Positions 8,732 to 16,750 of a DNA stretch of 64,000 nucleotides are shown here, in pieces. This DNA comes from Pseudomonadota bacterium. GTDB taxonomy: Bacteria; Pseudomonadota; Gammaproteobacteria; Xanthomonadales; Xanthomonadaceae. The notes beneath the pieces were generated by a model. That model made no database searches. It was given only the letters and a program-made list of their open reading frames with translations, and had not been told where the DNA came from. The translations under genes and the position numbers were made by a program. Numbering within the stretch: the first letter of the stretch is position 1; the number at the start of each line of letters is the position of its first letter. The stretch covers positions 43,859 through 107,858 of the forward strand of contig JAEZCF010000056.1 of the NCBI GenBank assembly GCA_023430045.1, given 5' to 3'.

Positions 8732-9502
8732 GTGCATCAGATATCTCGACTTGAACTTCCTGCTATTAGTGAGTTCAATCCAGCGACGCGAAGGTGCCTG
8801 GATCGAATGGAACTATCATGGGGAAATCTTTATAACAGCACCTCCTCCAAATTAGATCCGGATGCTCTTTGCCAGATTTACTGGGAGGATCAATCTCGAG
8901 ACTTGAGACATCCACTGTCTGAACTATGGTCGTCACTGCAGACTAAAAACTCCATACGCAGCGATCGCTCTTCCGAGGATGAGATACGTCTATCGAGGAT
9001 AGCGTCATCTCTTTTTGCAGGACTGAAAGTCGACAATCATATATTGTTCACGGATTGGCTCTGCATGATCAACTCGCACGCCTTAAACCGTGATAAAGGA
9101 TTTATCCGCGTTACGGAGAGCGCCACAACTGCGGATATAAATGGAGCGCGCAACTTCTTTTGTGAGGCCAACAATCTTGGATGCGAACTTCAAAGATTGC
9201 ACGATTTTCTAGCTTCGCAGAAAGACCATCCTGCGCTCTGTGCAGTTACAGCATTATGTTCACTTCTTACGCTACATCCGTTTGTCGACGGTAATGGACG
9301 CGTTGCGCGGGCTGCCTTCAATGCTATCTCGGCCTCAATGTCTCAGCGGGAGCTGTTTCTACCATTGCACTTAATATTCAACGCCTCCCAGGGAGGATTT
9401 GAAATACGACTCAAGGAAGTACAGACAAATAAAAATTGGTCACTCGTCTATTTGTACTTTGGATCTATCTTCGACCTTTGCTTGCATGCCCGCGACGCAT
9501 GA
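8732..9502 (+). CDS. Fic-domain protein in the lanthipeptide operon
   Basis: A 256-residue protein started by GTG on the base after the lanB stop, so it is almost certainly co-translated with LanB. Fic enzymes transfer AMP or another phosphate-containing group to protein hydroxyls. The active-site motif HPFVDGNGRVAR (182-193) fits HxFx(D/E)GNGRxxR with every catalytic position kept. A short flap-like segment (GFIRVTESATTADINGARNFF) precedes it. The protein contains no EG or EN dipeptide, so the auto-inhibitory (S/T)xxxE(G/N) motif is missing. No antitoxin-like gene is adjacent. A role in modifying the peptide or protecting the host is possible but not shown; I know of no established role for Fic in lanthipeptide synthesis. 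Confidence 0.85.
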   Translation: MHQISRLELPAISEFNPATRRCLDRMELSWGNLYNSTSSKLDPDALCQIYWEDQSRDLRHPLSELWSSLQTKNSIRSDRSSEDEIRLSRIASSLFAGLKVDNHILFTDWLCMINSHALNRDKGFIRVTESATTADINGARNFFCEANNLGCELQRLHDFLASQKDHPALCAVTALCSLLTLHPFVDGNGRVARAAFNAISASMSQRELFLPLHLIFNASQGGFEIRLKEVQTNKNWSLVYLYFGSIFDLCLHARDA

Positions 9503-9542
9503 TAGTTATTGCCTTAATTATTCACGAGGGCGCAAAAAGAAA

Positions 9543-9564
9543 ACGGCCGGGTTTCCCCGGCCGT
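9543..9564 (-). terminator. intrinsic terminator of the Oar-like receptor gene
   Basis: Perfect 9-bp arms ACGGCCGGG and CCCGGCCGT around a 4-nt loop. On the - strand the stem is followed by TTTTCTTTTT, and it lies 29 bp beyond the receptor stop. It also lies 41 bp after the Fic stop and may terminate the lanthipeptide operon from the other side. The base composition changes from AT-rich to chromosomal GC at this point. Confidence 0.85.
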
Positions 9565-9592
9565 CCTGTTCAACACTTCAGTTCCGGGTGGA

Positions 9593-12500
9593 TCAGAACT
9601 TGTAGCGGAAGCCCACCTGCAGCGACCAGCGCGATTCCCAATCGGTCAGATTGACCGGAGTGACCTTGCTTTCGTCGAAGTTATAGATGTACTTGCCAGT
9701 CGCCTGATCGATGCCGGCGAAGCTCGCCGCGCCACGGCCGCTGAACGGGGAAGCGTAGCTGACCTTGCCCCAGTCCTTGTTCAGCAGGTTGCCAACGTTC
9801 ATCACGTCAAGCCAGATTTCCGCCTTGTGGCCCTTGAAGAAGGCCGGCAGTTCCTGGCTGACGCGCAGGTCGAAGGTATTCACCCACTTGTTGCGGGCGC
9901 TGTTGCGCGGAGCAATATCACCGCTGTAACGCTCGAGCTGATCGTTGCCGTCCAGCCAGCTGAAGAACGCGTCTTCCATCGAAGCGCCGCCGGTGAACAG
10001 CACGTCGCCACGACCGGCCGGCACGTAGAACAGGTCGTTGCTGTAGCCGTCGCCGTTGGCGTCGTTCAGGAAGCGCCAGCTGTACGGCAAGCCGGAACGG
10101 CCTTCGTAGAACACCGACACTGTGGTGTAGTTGTCGCCAAAGAACGCCTTGCGGAACTGCAGGCTGCCGGTGACGCGATTCTTGATCTCGTAGTTGGAGG
10201 TCGAAGCCACCACGTCATTCGGGTTTACGCCCAGCACACCATTCCAGTTGGAGATGGCGCGCGAAGAGGTCAGCGGGCTGACTTCGGTAGCGTCCGTATA
10301 GGTATAGCCAAGCGACCAACCCCAGGTGTCGGTGAGCGGCTTGCTCAGGCTGGCGGTGAACTGCGTGCTACGGCCCTTGTCCGTGTTCTTCAGCAGGATC
10401 ACACCATCGTTGTGCCAGCCGGTGATGTTTTCATAACCCGGCAGCGTGTCCGCGATGGCACCGACATTGGTGTTGCTGCCAGCGCGCACGCCGGTGCCTG
10501 CGTACGGGTTGCTCCAGTACATGTCACGACCATCCTGACCACGTTGGGCGTTGACGTTGCCCAGGTCCAGACGTTCGAACGTGATGCCATCCTTGACCTT
10601 GGTGTAAAGCAGTTCGACCGAACCCACAACGCCATACCACGGCAGCTCATGTTCGAAGGCCAGGTTGGCCTTCCACACCGACGGCTGACGGATGTCTTTT
10701 TCCATCAGATTGACCATCGAGGTGTATCCGGAAGCCGGCGACGGAACGGTCGGGTTGTCCGGGTCCAGCGAGACCGGCAGGTTGTTCCACATCGCTTCGC
10801 GCTCGGCCTGGCTCATACCTGCTGCACGGGCGTTGTAACCGATCAGGCCGAAGCCGCTGTTCTGGTACGAGTTACCCACCCACACGTTGGCTGCGGCACC
10901 CTGGAACAGGCCCATACCACCACGCAACTGGGTCGGACGCTCGCTGTCGAAGGTGTAGTTGAAACCGAAACGAGGCTGCACCAGTGCCTTGTCCAAGGTC
11001 TCACGGTTGTCGTAACCGTAGATTTCCTGCACCAACAGGTTATGAACCGGCACATCATCCACATCCGGAATGTCGACACGCAGGCCGAACATCAGGCTCA
11101 GGTTGTAGTTGACCGCCCAGGTGTCCTGCACGAACAGGCCAGTGTTCTTGTGCTTGTACTGCATGGCGACCGAGTCCAGATTCTGGCCCGGCACCGGCGC
11201 GTTCAGGTCATAGACCGAATAGTGGCCATTACGGAAATCTTCCAGGCTTGCAAACCCGTACGTACCCCAGATGTTCTGGGCATACAGGTTGTAGATGTCG
11301 TTGGATTCCCAGTCGAAGCCGAACTTGATGGTGTGGTCGCCCACATACCAGTTGGCCGCGCCGTACGCCGTGGTGGTTTCCGTATTGATCTGGTTGCCGT
11401 GACGGAATTCGTCAGCACCTGCGGCCAGATACGGAGGTGCCACGTTCGCATTGCTTGCACCGCTGCCAATGACGATCATCGGCAGACGCGAGTACACGCT
11501 GCTCAGCGAATCGTAAGTACGGCGACCTACCTTGAACTCGGTGGAGAAGTTCTCGTTCCAGTCGCTGAACAGCTGCACGACACTGGTTTCAACTTCCTTG
11601 GTGATGTCGTACCAGCGGCTGCTCAAACCCAGAGCCGGGCCAGTAGCCGTCATGCCATGACCAGAATAGCCAGTGGCCAGGCTGCTGCCCACTAGATTCG
11701 GATCGGTCTGCTCCAGCTTGGAGAAGCGGGCCGACACACGATGGTCATCGTTGATGTTCCAGTCGATCTTGACCGCGTACTCTTCGACTTCCTGCTTGGT
11801 TTCCGAGGGCGCATCGGCACTGCCCAGATCGACGCCGTAGACATCGCGCGCGATCTGCTGTGCTTCGGCGATGAATGCCGGGTCGATGTCGATCTCGTTG
11901 GTCGCGTTGGAACCTCGGGGACCATACGACTGTGCGGCGCGGCTGCGCTCATACTTTTCGTAGTTGGCGAAGAAGAACAACTTGTCCTTGACGATCGGAC
12001 CGCCGAAGGTGGCGCCCCACGTCTTCTCATCCTCGAAACCGTTGAACTTGGCATCGGTATCCGGATGATCGCCAACCATGTCCTTGTCACGGTAAGTACC
12101 GTAGACCGAGCCATGGAACTCATTGGTGCCCGACTTGGTCACCGCGTCAACCACTGCGCCGGTGGCGCCGGTGATCGTGGTGTCATAGTTGGAGACGTCG
12201 ATGTTGATCGCCTCGATGGCATCCATCGAAACCGGCTGACGCAAGGTCGGGAAGCCATTGGACTCCAGACCGAAGGTGTCGCTGGTGTTGATGCCATCGA
12301 TACGAATCGCGTTGTAACGCGGATTCTGGCCACCGACGGTCAGCTCACCACGCGACTTGTCGCTCTGGCTGATACGCGGGTCCAGACGGACGTAGTCCTG
12401 GATGTTGCGGTTGATCGACGGCAGCGCCTCGATCTGCTGCTTGGAGACGCTGGTACCAGCTCCCATCTTGTTGGCGCTGAACACGTCCGAGCCACCACCA

Positions 12501-12886
12501 ATCGCCACTACCTGCACCGCAGCCAGGTCGGTCGCCGCGATGTCACCAGTCAGCGTACCGTTGATGGTATTACTCTGATTCAGGCTCAGGAAAACGCCGT
12601 CTTCGGTCTTGGTGCCTTCACCCGGCTTGGTGATTGTGATGGAGTACGGACCGCCCACACGCAGGCCGCGCGCGTTATAGCGACCGGCAGCATCGGTAGT
12701 CGCACGCGATACAGTGCCCGATTCAACGTGGGTGATCGTGACTTCAGCACCGGCAACAGGCGCGCCTGCAGCGGACGTGACCTGCCCGCCTACACCTGCC
12801 GAGGTGTTCTGGGCAAAGGCGGGGGCAGCGGCAAGCGCGGCCACGAGACCAAGGGTGAGCTTGGACATCCGGAGTGGGTGGTTCAT
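9593..12886 (-). CDS. Oar-like TonB-dependent receptor with carboxypeptidase-regulatory domain
   Basis: A 1097-residue outer-membrane protein. The signal peptide (LTLGLVAALAAAPAFA) is followed by a CarboxypepD_reg beta-sandwich (about 30-110, AGAEVTITHVESG to YSITI), a plug domain and a long beta-barrel ending in a C-terminal phenylalanine (VGFRYKF). These large Oar-like receptors are common in xanthomonads and are thought to move bulky substrates such as peptides; the ligand here is unknown. The ATG at 12886 has GAGG about 10 nt before it; an internal Met six residues later is also possible. It stands alone, with a terminator behind it and a possible attenuator in front. Confidence 0.9.
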   Translation of the reverse strand: MNHPLRMSKLTLGLVAALAAAPAFAQNTSAGVGGQVTSAAGAPVAGAEVTITHVESGTVSRATTDAAGRYNARGLRVGGPYSITITKPGEGTKTEDGVFLSLNQSNTINGTLTGDIAATDLAAVQVVAIGGGSDVFSANKMGAGTSVSKQQIEALPSINRNIQDYVRLDPRISQSDKSRGELTVGGQNPRYNAIRIDGINTSDTFGLESNGFPTLRQPVSMDAIEAINIDVSNYDTTITGATGAVVDAVTKSGTNEFHGSVYGTYRDKDMVGDHPDTDAKFNGFEDEKTWGATFGGPIVKDKLFFFANYEKYERSRAAQSYGPRGSNATNEIDIDPAFIAEAQQIARDVYGVDLGSADAPSETKQEVEEYAVKIDWNINDDHRVSARFSKLEQTDPNLVGSSLATGYSGHGMTATGPALGLSSRWYDITKEVETSVVQLFSDWNENFSTEFKVGRRTYDSLSSVYSRLPMIVIGSGASNANVAPPYLAAGADEFRHGNQINTETTTAYGAANWYVGDHTIKFGFDWESNDIYNLYAQNIWGTYGFASLEDFRNGHYSVYDLNAPVPGQNLDSVAMQYKHKNTGLFVQDTWAVNYNLSLMFGLRVDIPDVDDVPVHNLLVQEIYGYDNRETLDKALVQPRFGFNYTFDSERPTQLRGGMGLFQGAAANVWVGNSYQNSGFGLIGYNARAAGMSQAEREAMWNNLPVSLDPDNPTVPSPASGYTSMVNLMEKDIRQPSVWKANLAFEHELPWYGVVGSVELLYTKVKDGITFERLDLGNVNAQRGQDGRDMYWSNPYAGTGVRAGSNTNVGAIADTLPGYENITGWHNDGVILLKNTDKGRSTQFTASLSKPLTDTWGWSLGYTYTDATEVSPLTSSRAISNWNGVLGVNPNDVVASTSNYEIKNRVTGSLQFRKAFFGDNYTTVSVFYEGRSGLPYSWRFLNDANGDGYSNDLFYVPAGRGDVLFTGGASMEDAFFSWLDGNDQLERYSGDIAPRNSARNKWVNTFDLRVSQELPAFFKGHKAEIWLDVMNVGNLLNKDWGKVSYASPFSGRGAASFAGIDQATGKYIYNFDESKVTPVNLTDWESRWSLQVGFRYKF

Positions 12887-12920
12887 CTAGGGTAGCCTCG
12901 ATGGGAGTTGGCGATGGCGG

Positions 12921-12961
12921 AAAAAAAACGCACCCGTACAGCCTTGCGGGCGGCTGGACGG
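12921..12961 (-). promoter_or_regulatory. terminator-like hairpin in the receptor 5' leader
   Basis: Bases 12934-12943 pair with 12952-12961 (nine pairs, one mismatch). On the - strand the stem is followed after five bases by eight T residues (12928-12921). The T-run ends about 35 nt before the receptor ATG. The arrangement resembles an attenuator controlling entry into the receptor gene. No leader peptide or known riboswitch was recognised. Confidence 0.4.
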
Positions 12962-13130
12962 ATATTTATCTGGGGTTCCCGACCGTGAGCGGCAGCTGCC
13001 GCAACGGTTAACAATAGATTAACACGGTAAGGTCTGATTGTGACGGTAGTGCGACAAAAGGCACTCCATCGCAACCGGATCGTGACGCAGCCTTCACCTT
13101 TGCAGGTCTAAAGCGCTGCCTCCTGGCCAA

Positions 13131-13886
13131 CTAGCCCTGGGTCGGACCCACCGCCAGGACCTGCCCCCGCCATGTCAAGCCCTTTGGCGAAAGCAGCGAC
13201 ACCGCCAACGCTGCAGCGGCTTCCGGGCCTTGCGCGGCCTCGTCCTGGTCCAGCGACCAGGCCCTCGCCCTCAAGGCGGTACGCATCGGCCCCGGCTGCA
13301 GTCCTGCCACGCGCACCGAGGTCCCCTGCAGCTCACCATGCAGGCTGGCCAGCAGCCCGCGCAGCCCATGCTGGGCGGCACCGTAGCCGCCCCAGTACGC
13401 CGCGCCCACCCGCGCAGGATCGTCCAGGCACAGCACGATGGCGGCGTCCGCCTGCCGGCGCAGCAACGGCAGGCAGGCCTGCAGCAACCACGCGGGGGCG
13501 GTGAGGGTCACATGCAGCGAACGGGCGAATGCCGCCGGATCGGCCAGGGCAAACGGTGTCAGACCAGGAAAATCCGCCGCACAGACCAATACGCCATCCA
13601 GCCGGCCGAGTTCGCTGCGCAGACGCTCGGCCAGTTCGGCGAAGTCATCCGGGCTGGCCCCCTCCAGATCCATCGGATACAGCAGGGGCTCCGGCCCGGC
13701 TGCCTGGACATCCTGGTAGACGCGGACCAGCCGGCGCGGTTTCCGCCCCAGCAGCACCACCGTGGCCCCGGCACGGGCGCAGGCCACCGCAGCGGCACTG
13801 CCCAGGCCACCACCCGCGCCGACAATGAGGATCACACGCCCGTCCAGCACCTTGTCTTCAAGTGCAGGCGACGGGCGGGCATTCAT
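13131..13886 (-). CDS. YciK-type short-chain dehydrogenase lacking catalytic Ser and Lys
   Basis: A 251-residue SDR-fold protein. The Rossmann motif is present (VGAGGGLG, then LLGRKPRRL), and the alignment to E. coli YciK is clear through the C-terminus (GLQPGPMRTALRARAW). The catalytic core is altered. The NAG motif reads CAAD, the Ser normally 13 residues before the Tyr is Asp (CLDDPARVGAAYWGGY), and the YxxxK motif reads YGAAQ, so Lys is Gln. The protein probably still binds a nucleotide but is unlikely to be a normal oxidoreductase. Its start overlaps the grxD end by 4 bp (ATGA), so the two are co-transcribed. Confidence 0.8.
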   Translation of the reverse strand: MNARPSPALEDKVLDGRVILIVGAGGGLGSAAAVACARAGATVVLLGRKPRRLVRVYQDVQAAGPEPLLYPMDLEGASPDDFAELAERLRSELGRLDGVLVCAADFPGLTPFALADPAAFARSLHVTLTAPAWLLQACLPLLRRQADAAIVLCLDDPARVGAAYWGGYGAAQHGLRGLLASLHGELQGTSVRVAGLQPGPMRTALRARAWSLDQDEAAQGPEAAAALAVSLLSPKGLTWRGQVLAVGPTQG

Positions 13887-14209
13887 GCGACGGACGCCTC
13901 TTCGACTATGCGCTTGAGCTCGCCGGATTCGAACAGCTCCATGATGATGTCGCAGCCGCCGATCAGCTCACCGTGCATGAACAGCTGCGGGAACGTGGGC
14001 AGGTTGGAAAACCGCGGAAGATTCGCGCGGATCTCCGGCTCCTCCAGCACGTTGATGGTGCGCAGCGAGACAGCGCCGGCCGCCATCAGCGCCTGTACGG
14101 CACGGCTGGAAAAGCCACACATGGGATACTGCGGCGTGCCCTTCATGTACAGCACGAGCGGGTAACGGTCGACTTCGGCCTGGATCTGCTGCATCACTGC
14201 CACAACCAC
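13883..14209 (-). CDS. grxD: monothiol glutaredoxin GrxD (Grx4 type)
   Basis: A 108-residue monothiol glutaredoxin with the CGFS active site at 31-34 and the flanking KGTPQYPMCGFS and glutathione-binding regions (WP-type Grx4 family; here FPQLFMHGELIGGCDI). Grx4 proteins bind [2Fe-2S] clusters with glutathione and act in iron-sulfur transfer and iron sensing. A shorter start at Met6 is possible. It is the first gene of a two-gene unit with the degenerate SDR and diverges from the SOD-like gene. Confidence 0.93.
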   Translation of the reverse strand: MVVAVMQQIQAEVDRYPLVLYMKGTPQYPMCGFSSRAVQALMAAGAVSLRTINVLEEPEIRANLPRFSNLPTFPQLFMHGELIGGCDIIMELFESGELKRIVEEASVA

Positions 14210-14321
14210 ACTGCCTCCTGATGGGAGAACCCGACCGCGCCGGTCGGCTAGACTTCACCACGGTAACCGCCATTGTATGCCGATGGAACCTGCCACGGCG
14301 CCCACCTGTCACCCTTATCGC

Positions 14322-14903
14322 ATGCCCATCGAACCTGCCGCCCTGCCCTACCCGCCTGCCGCGCTGCAACCGCACCTGTCCGAACGGGCTGTCCTGCTGC
14401 AGCACGGCCAGCACCAGCGTGCCTGCGTGGATATCGTGAATGCCCGCACCGCAGGCGCCGAGGGCGAGCAGGCCCCGCTTGAACAGATCGTGCGGGAATC
14501 GCAAGGCAGCCTGTTCGAGGCAGCGGCCCAGGCATGGAACCTGCAGTTCCAGTGGCAGTGCCTGCGCGCGCGTGGCGGCGGCGAACCGCAGGGACGGCTG
14601 GCCGAACTGATCAAGCGCCGTTTCGGCGATACGACGCAACTTCGGCAGGCTTTCAACAATACCGCGCTGGGGCTGTTCGGCTCCGGCTGGGCCTGGCTGG
14701 TGCAGCATCCCGATGGCAGCCTGGCAATCGTGGTGACGCGCAATGCGGGCACGCCGTTGACGGGCAGCAGCACCCCGCTGCTGGGCTGCAACCTGTGGGA
14801 ACACGCGTATTACCTGGATTACCAGAACGACCGCGCGCGCTATCTGGACGCCTGGTGGCAGATGGTCAACTGGGAGTTCGCCAGCAGCCAGCTCCAGGCC
14901 TGA
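14322..14903 (+). CDS. Fe/Mn superoxide dismutase-like protein lacking metal ligands
   Basis: From ATG 14322 the protein has 193 residues, the same length as E. coli SodB, and matches it throughout (ALPYPPAAL, GLFGSGWAWLV, NAGTPLT, LWEHAYYLDY, WWQMVNWEF). The four metal ligands of the family are His26, His73, Asp156 and His160. Here the first is Gln27 (LLQHGQHQ), the second Leu74 (AWNLQFQW) and the third Asn157 (LLGCNLWEH); only His161 remains. The active-site Tyr34 position is Cys. The frame is intact and codon use is normal, so this is a maintained pseudoenzyme rather than a decaying gene. It is divergent from grxD. An earlier in-frame ATG (14277) is less likely. Confidence 0.88.
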   Translation: MPIEPAALPYPPAALQPHLSERAVLLQHGQHQRACVDIVNARTAGAEGEQAPLEQIVRESQGSLFEAAAQAWNLQFQWQCLRARGGGEPQGRLAELIKRRFGDTTQLRQAFNNTALGLFGSGWAWLVQHPDGSLAIVVTRNAGTPLTGSSTPLLGCNLWEHAYYLDYQNDRARYLDAWWQMVNWEFASSQLQA

Positions 14904-14910
14904 CGCCCCG

Positions 14911-14934
14911 GTAGAGCCGCCCCATGGTCGGCTG
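14911..14934. repeat. SMAG-type GTAG palindrome
   Basis: GTAG followed by AGCCG...CCATGG...CGGCT, directly after the SOD-like stop. It fits the SMAG family of REP-like elements, in which a palindrome carries GTAG at one end. It may stabilise or terminate the transcript. Confidence 0.7.
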
Positions 14935-14944
14935 CTGGACCGCC

Positions 14945-15040
14945 GTGACGACCAACGGTCGTCACCCACCACGGCTTCGGCCACCTACCACAACTTCGGT
15001 CACCCACCACAAACCGGTTACCACCCGACCGCCATCCGGC
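14945..15040. repeat. palindrome with degenerate GTCACCCACCAC iterations
   Basis: Bases 14945-14965 are a perfect palindrome GTGACGACC-AAC-GGTCGTCAC. It is followed by repeated GTCACCCACCAC-like units (14961, about 14980, about 15000) mixed with CTTCGG. The same palindrome with the complementary loop occurs at 41858-41878, also next to GGTGGGTGAC units. It lies downstream of purK (- strand) and the SOD-like gene (+ strand), where the two genes converge. Confidence 0.75.
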
Positions 15041-15043
15041 TAC

Positions 15044-16192
15044 TTACCCACGCAGCGCGCGGATTGCCGGCTCGACCTGATCTGCCCGGTCCAGCGCCTC
15101 GCCAACCTGCTGCAATGCGGTCGCAAGCGCGTCGGCATTGTCGTCGCGCAGCGTTGCATGCCCGACCTTGCGGCCTTCGCGCGACTGCTTGCCGTAGTCG
15201 TGCCAGTGCCCGGCGACCTGCGACAATACGGGAACCGGATCAGGCATCGTACCGATCCAGTTCAGCATGCAGGCATGGCCCAGCATACGCGTATCGCCCA
15301 GCGGCAGGCCGAGCACCGCGCGCAGGTGATTCTCGAACTGCGAGGTTTCGCTGCCTTCGATGGTCCAGTGACCGGAGTTGTGCACGCGCGGCGCCATCTC
15401 GTTGGCCAGCAGTTCGCCATCGCGACAGAACAGCTCCAGCGCGAACACACCGACATACTGCAGGTGGTCGGCCAGCCTGCGTGCGTAACCCACCGCCGCG
15501 TCCTGTTCGGCCGTCGACAGCACCGCCGGGGCCACGCTGGCCGACAGCACGCCGTCCACATGCCAGTTGCCGGTGACCGGCCAGGCACGGAATTCGCCAT
15601 CGCGTCCGCGCACGGCGATGACGCTGACCTCGCGCTGGAACGCGACGAAGCCCTCCAGGATCAGCCCGGTGTGCTCCACCTGGCCGCCCAGCGCCTGCCA
15701 CGCAGCATCGATATCCGCTTCACTGCGCAGCCGGAACTGGCCCTTGCCGTCATAGCCCAGGCGCCGCGTCTTGAGGATGCATGGCAGTCCGAACTCAGCG
15801 GCCTTCACCGCCAGCTCGTCGCGGCTGCGGATGTCCGCGAACGGTGGCAACGGAATATCCAGCTGCTGGAACAGGGTCTTCTCGCTGAGGCGATCCTGCG
15901 CCACCGCCAGCGCCGCCGGCGGCGGATACACCGGCACGCGATCGGCCAGCCAGTGCGCACTGTCGGCCGGTACATTCTCGAAGTCGAAGGTGACCACGTC
16001 GACCCGCGCGGCGAACGCCGCCAGGGCGTCGCGGTCATCGAACGCGCCGACGGTCAGCGGCGCCAGCGGCGCGCCACACGCATCGGCGGCGGGATCGAAC
16101 AGTTCAAAGCGCACGCCCAGCGGCGCACCCGCCAAGACCATCATGCGGGCGAGCTGGCCGCCGCCCAGGATACCGACCGTCTTCGTGCTCAT
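15044..16192 (-). CDS. purK: 5-(carboxyamino)imidazole ribonucleotide synthase PurK
   Basis: A 382-residue ATP-grasp enzyme that converts AIR, bicarbonate and ATP to N5-CAIR in purine synthesis. The N-terminal nucleotide-fold motif (VGILGGGQLARMM) and ATP-grasp segments (GLPCILKTRRLGYDGKGQ, EMAPRVHNSGHWT with HWT) are typical, and the length matches the family. It overlaps the purE end by 4 bp (ATGA), forming a purE-purK operon. Confidence 0.96.
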   Translation of the reverse strand: MSTKTVGILGGGQLARMMVLAGAPLGVRFELFDPAADACGAPLAPLTVGAFDDRDALAAFAARVDVVTFDFENVPADSAHWLADRVPVYPPPAALAVAQDRLSEKTLFQQLDIPLPPFADIRSRDELAVKAAEFGLPCILKTRRLGYDGKGQFRLRSEADIDAAWQALGGQVEHTGLILEGFVAFQREVSVIAVRGRDGEFRAWPVTGNWHVDGVLSASVAPAVLSTAEQDAAVGYARRLADHLQYVGVFALELFCRDGELLANEMAPRVHNSGHWTIEGSETSQFENHLRAVLGLPLGDTRMLGHACMLNWIGTMPDPVPVLSQVAGHWHDYGKQSREGRKVGHATLRDDNADALATALQQVGEALDRADQVEPAIRALRG

Positions 16193-16692
16193 TGACGCGG
16201 ATCGTCGTGGGCCATCACGTCTTCGGTCTGACGCGTGCGGAATTCTTCCAGTGCCTTGCCGATGGCTGGCTGGTCGCCGGCCAGCATGGCGGCCGCAAAC
16301 AGCGCCGCATTGGAGGCACCGGCGTTGCCGATGGCAAACGTGGCCACCGGAATGCCCGCTGGCATCTGCACGATGGACAGCAGCGAATCCATGCCGTTGA
16401 GCGCCTTGGACTGCACGGGCACACCCAGGACCGGCACAGCGGTCTTGGCCGCGATCATGCCCGGCAGATGCGCCGCGCCACCGGCACCGGCGATGATCGC
16501 GCGCAGTCCGCGCTCGCCCGCCTGTTCGGCATAGGAAAACAGGACATCCGGGGTGCGGTGGGCGGACACCACCTTCACTTCGAACGGAACGCCCAGCGCG
16601 TCAAGCTTCTGGGCGGCGTGCTGCATGGTCTCCCAGTCGGAGCGGGAACCCATGACGATGCCGACGAGCGGCGCGGATTGGTTGAGGGTCAT
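16189..16692 (-). CDS. purE: N5-CAIR mutase PurE
   Basis: A 167-residue class I PurE that moves the carboxyl group of N5-CAIR to give CAIR, the step after PurK. The phosphate-binding motif GIVMGSRSDWETM, SAHRTPD with the catalytic His, and the GAGGAAHLPGM loop are all present. It is the first gene of the purEK operon, divergent from the Trm112-like gene across 58 bp. Confidence 0.97.
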   Translation of the reverse strand: MTLNQSAPLVGIVMGSRSDWETMQHAAQKLDALGVPFEVKVVSAHRTPDVLFSYAEQAGERGLRAIIAGAGGAAHLPGMIAAKTAVPVLGVPVQSKALNGMDSLLSIVQMPAGIPVATFAIGNAGASNAALFAAAMLAGDQPAIGKALEEFRTRQTEDVMAHDDPRQ

Positions 16693-16750
16693 TGGCCGTC
16701 ACCTGCCTTAAAGACGTATTCTAGCCATCTTCCACGCAAGACGAAGAATC

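Noticed and set aside
8732..9502. Fic protein as the toxin of a Doc/Phd or FicTA toxin-antitoxin pair
   Set aside because: No small antitoxin ORF lies upstream or downstream; the gene is joined directly to lanB, so the operon context is preferred.
9827..11695. Long + strand open frame (622 codons) opposite the Oar-like receptor
   Set aside because: Antisense shadow of a high-GC gene; the - strand frame has a signal peptide, plug and barrel, and this frame shows no domain.
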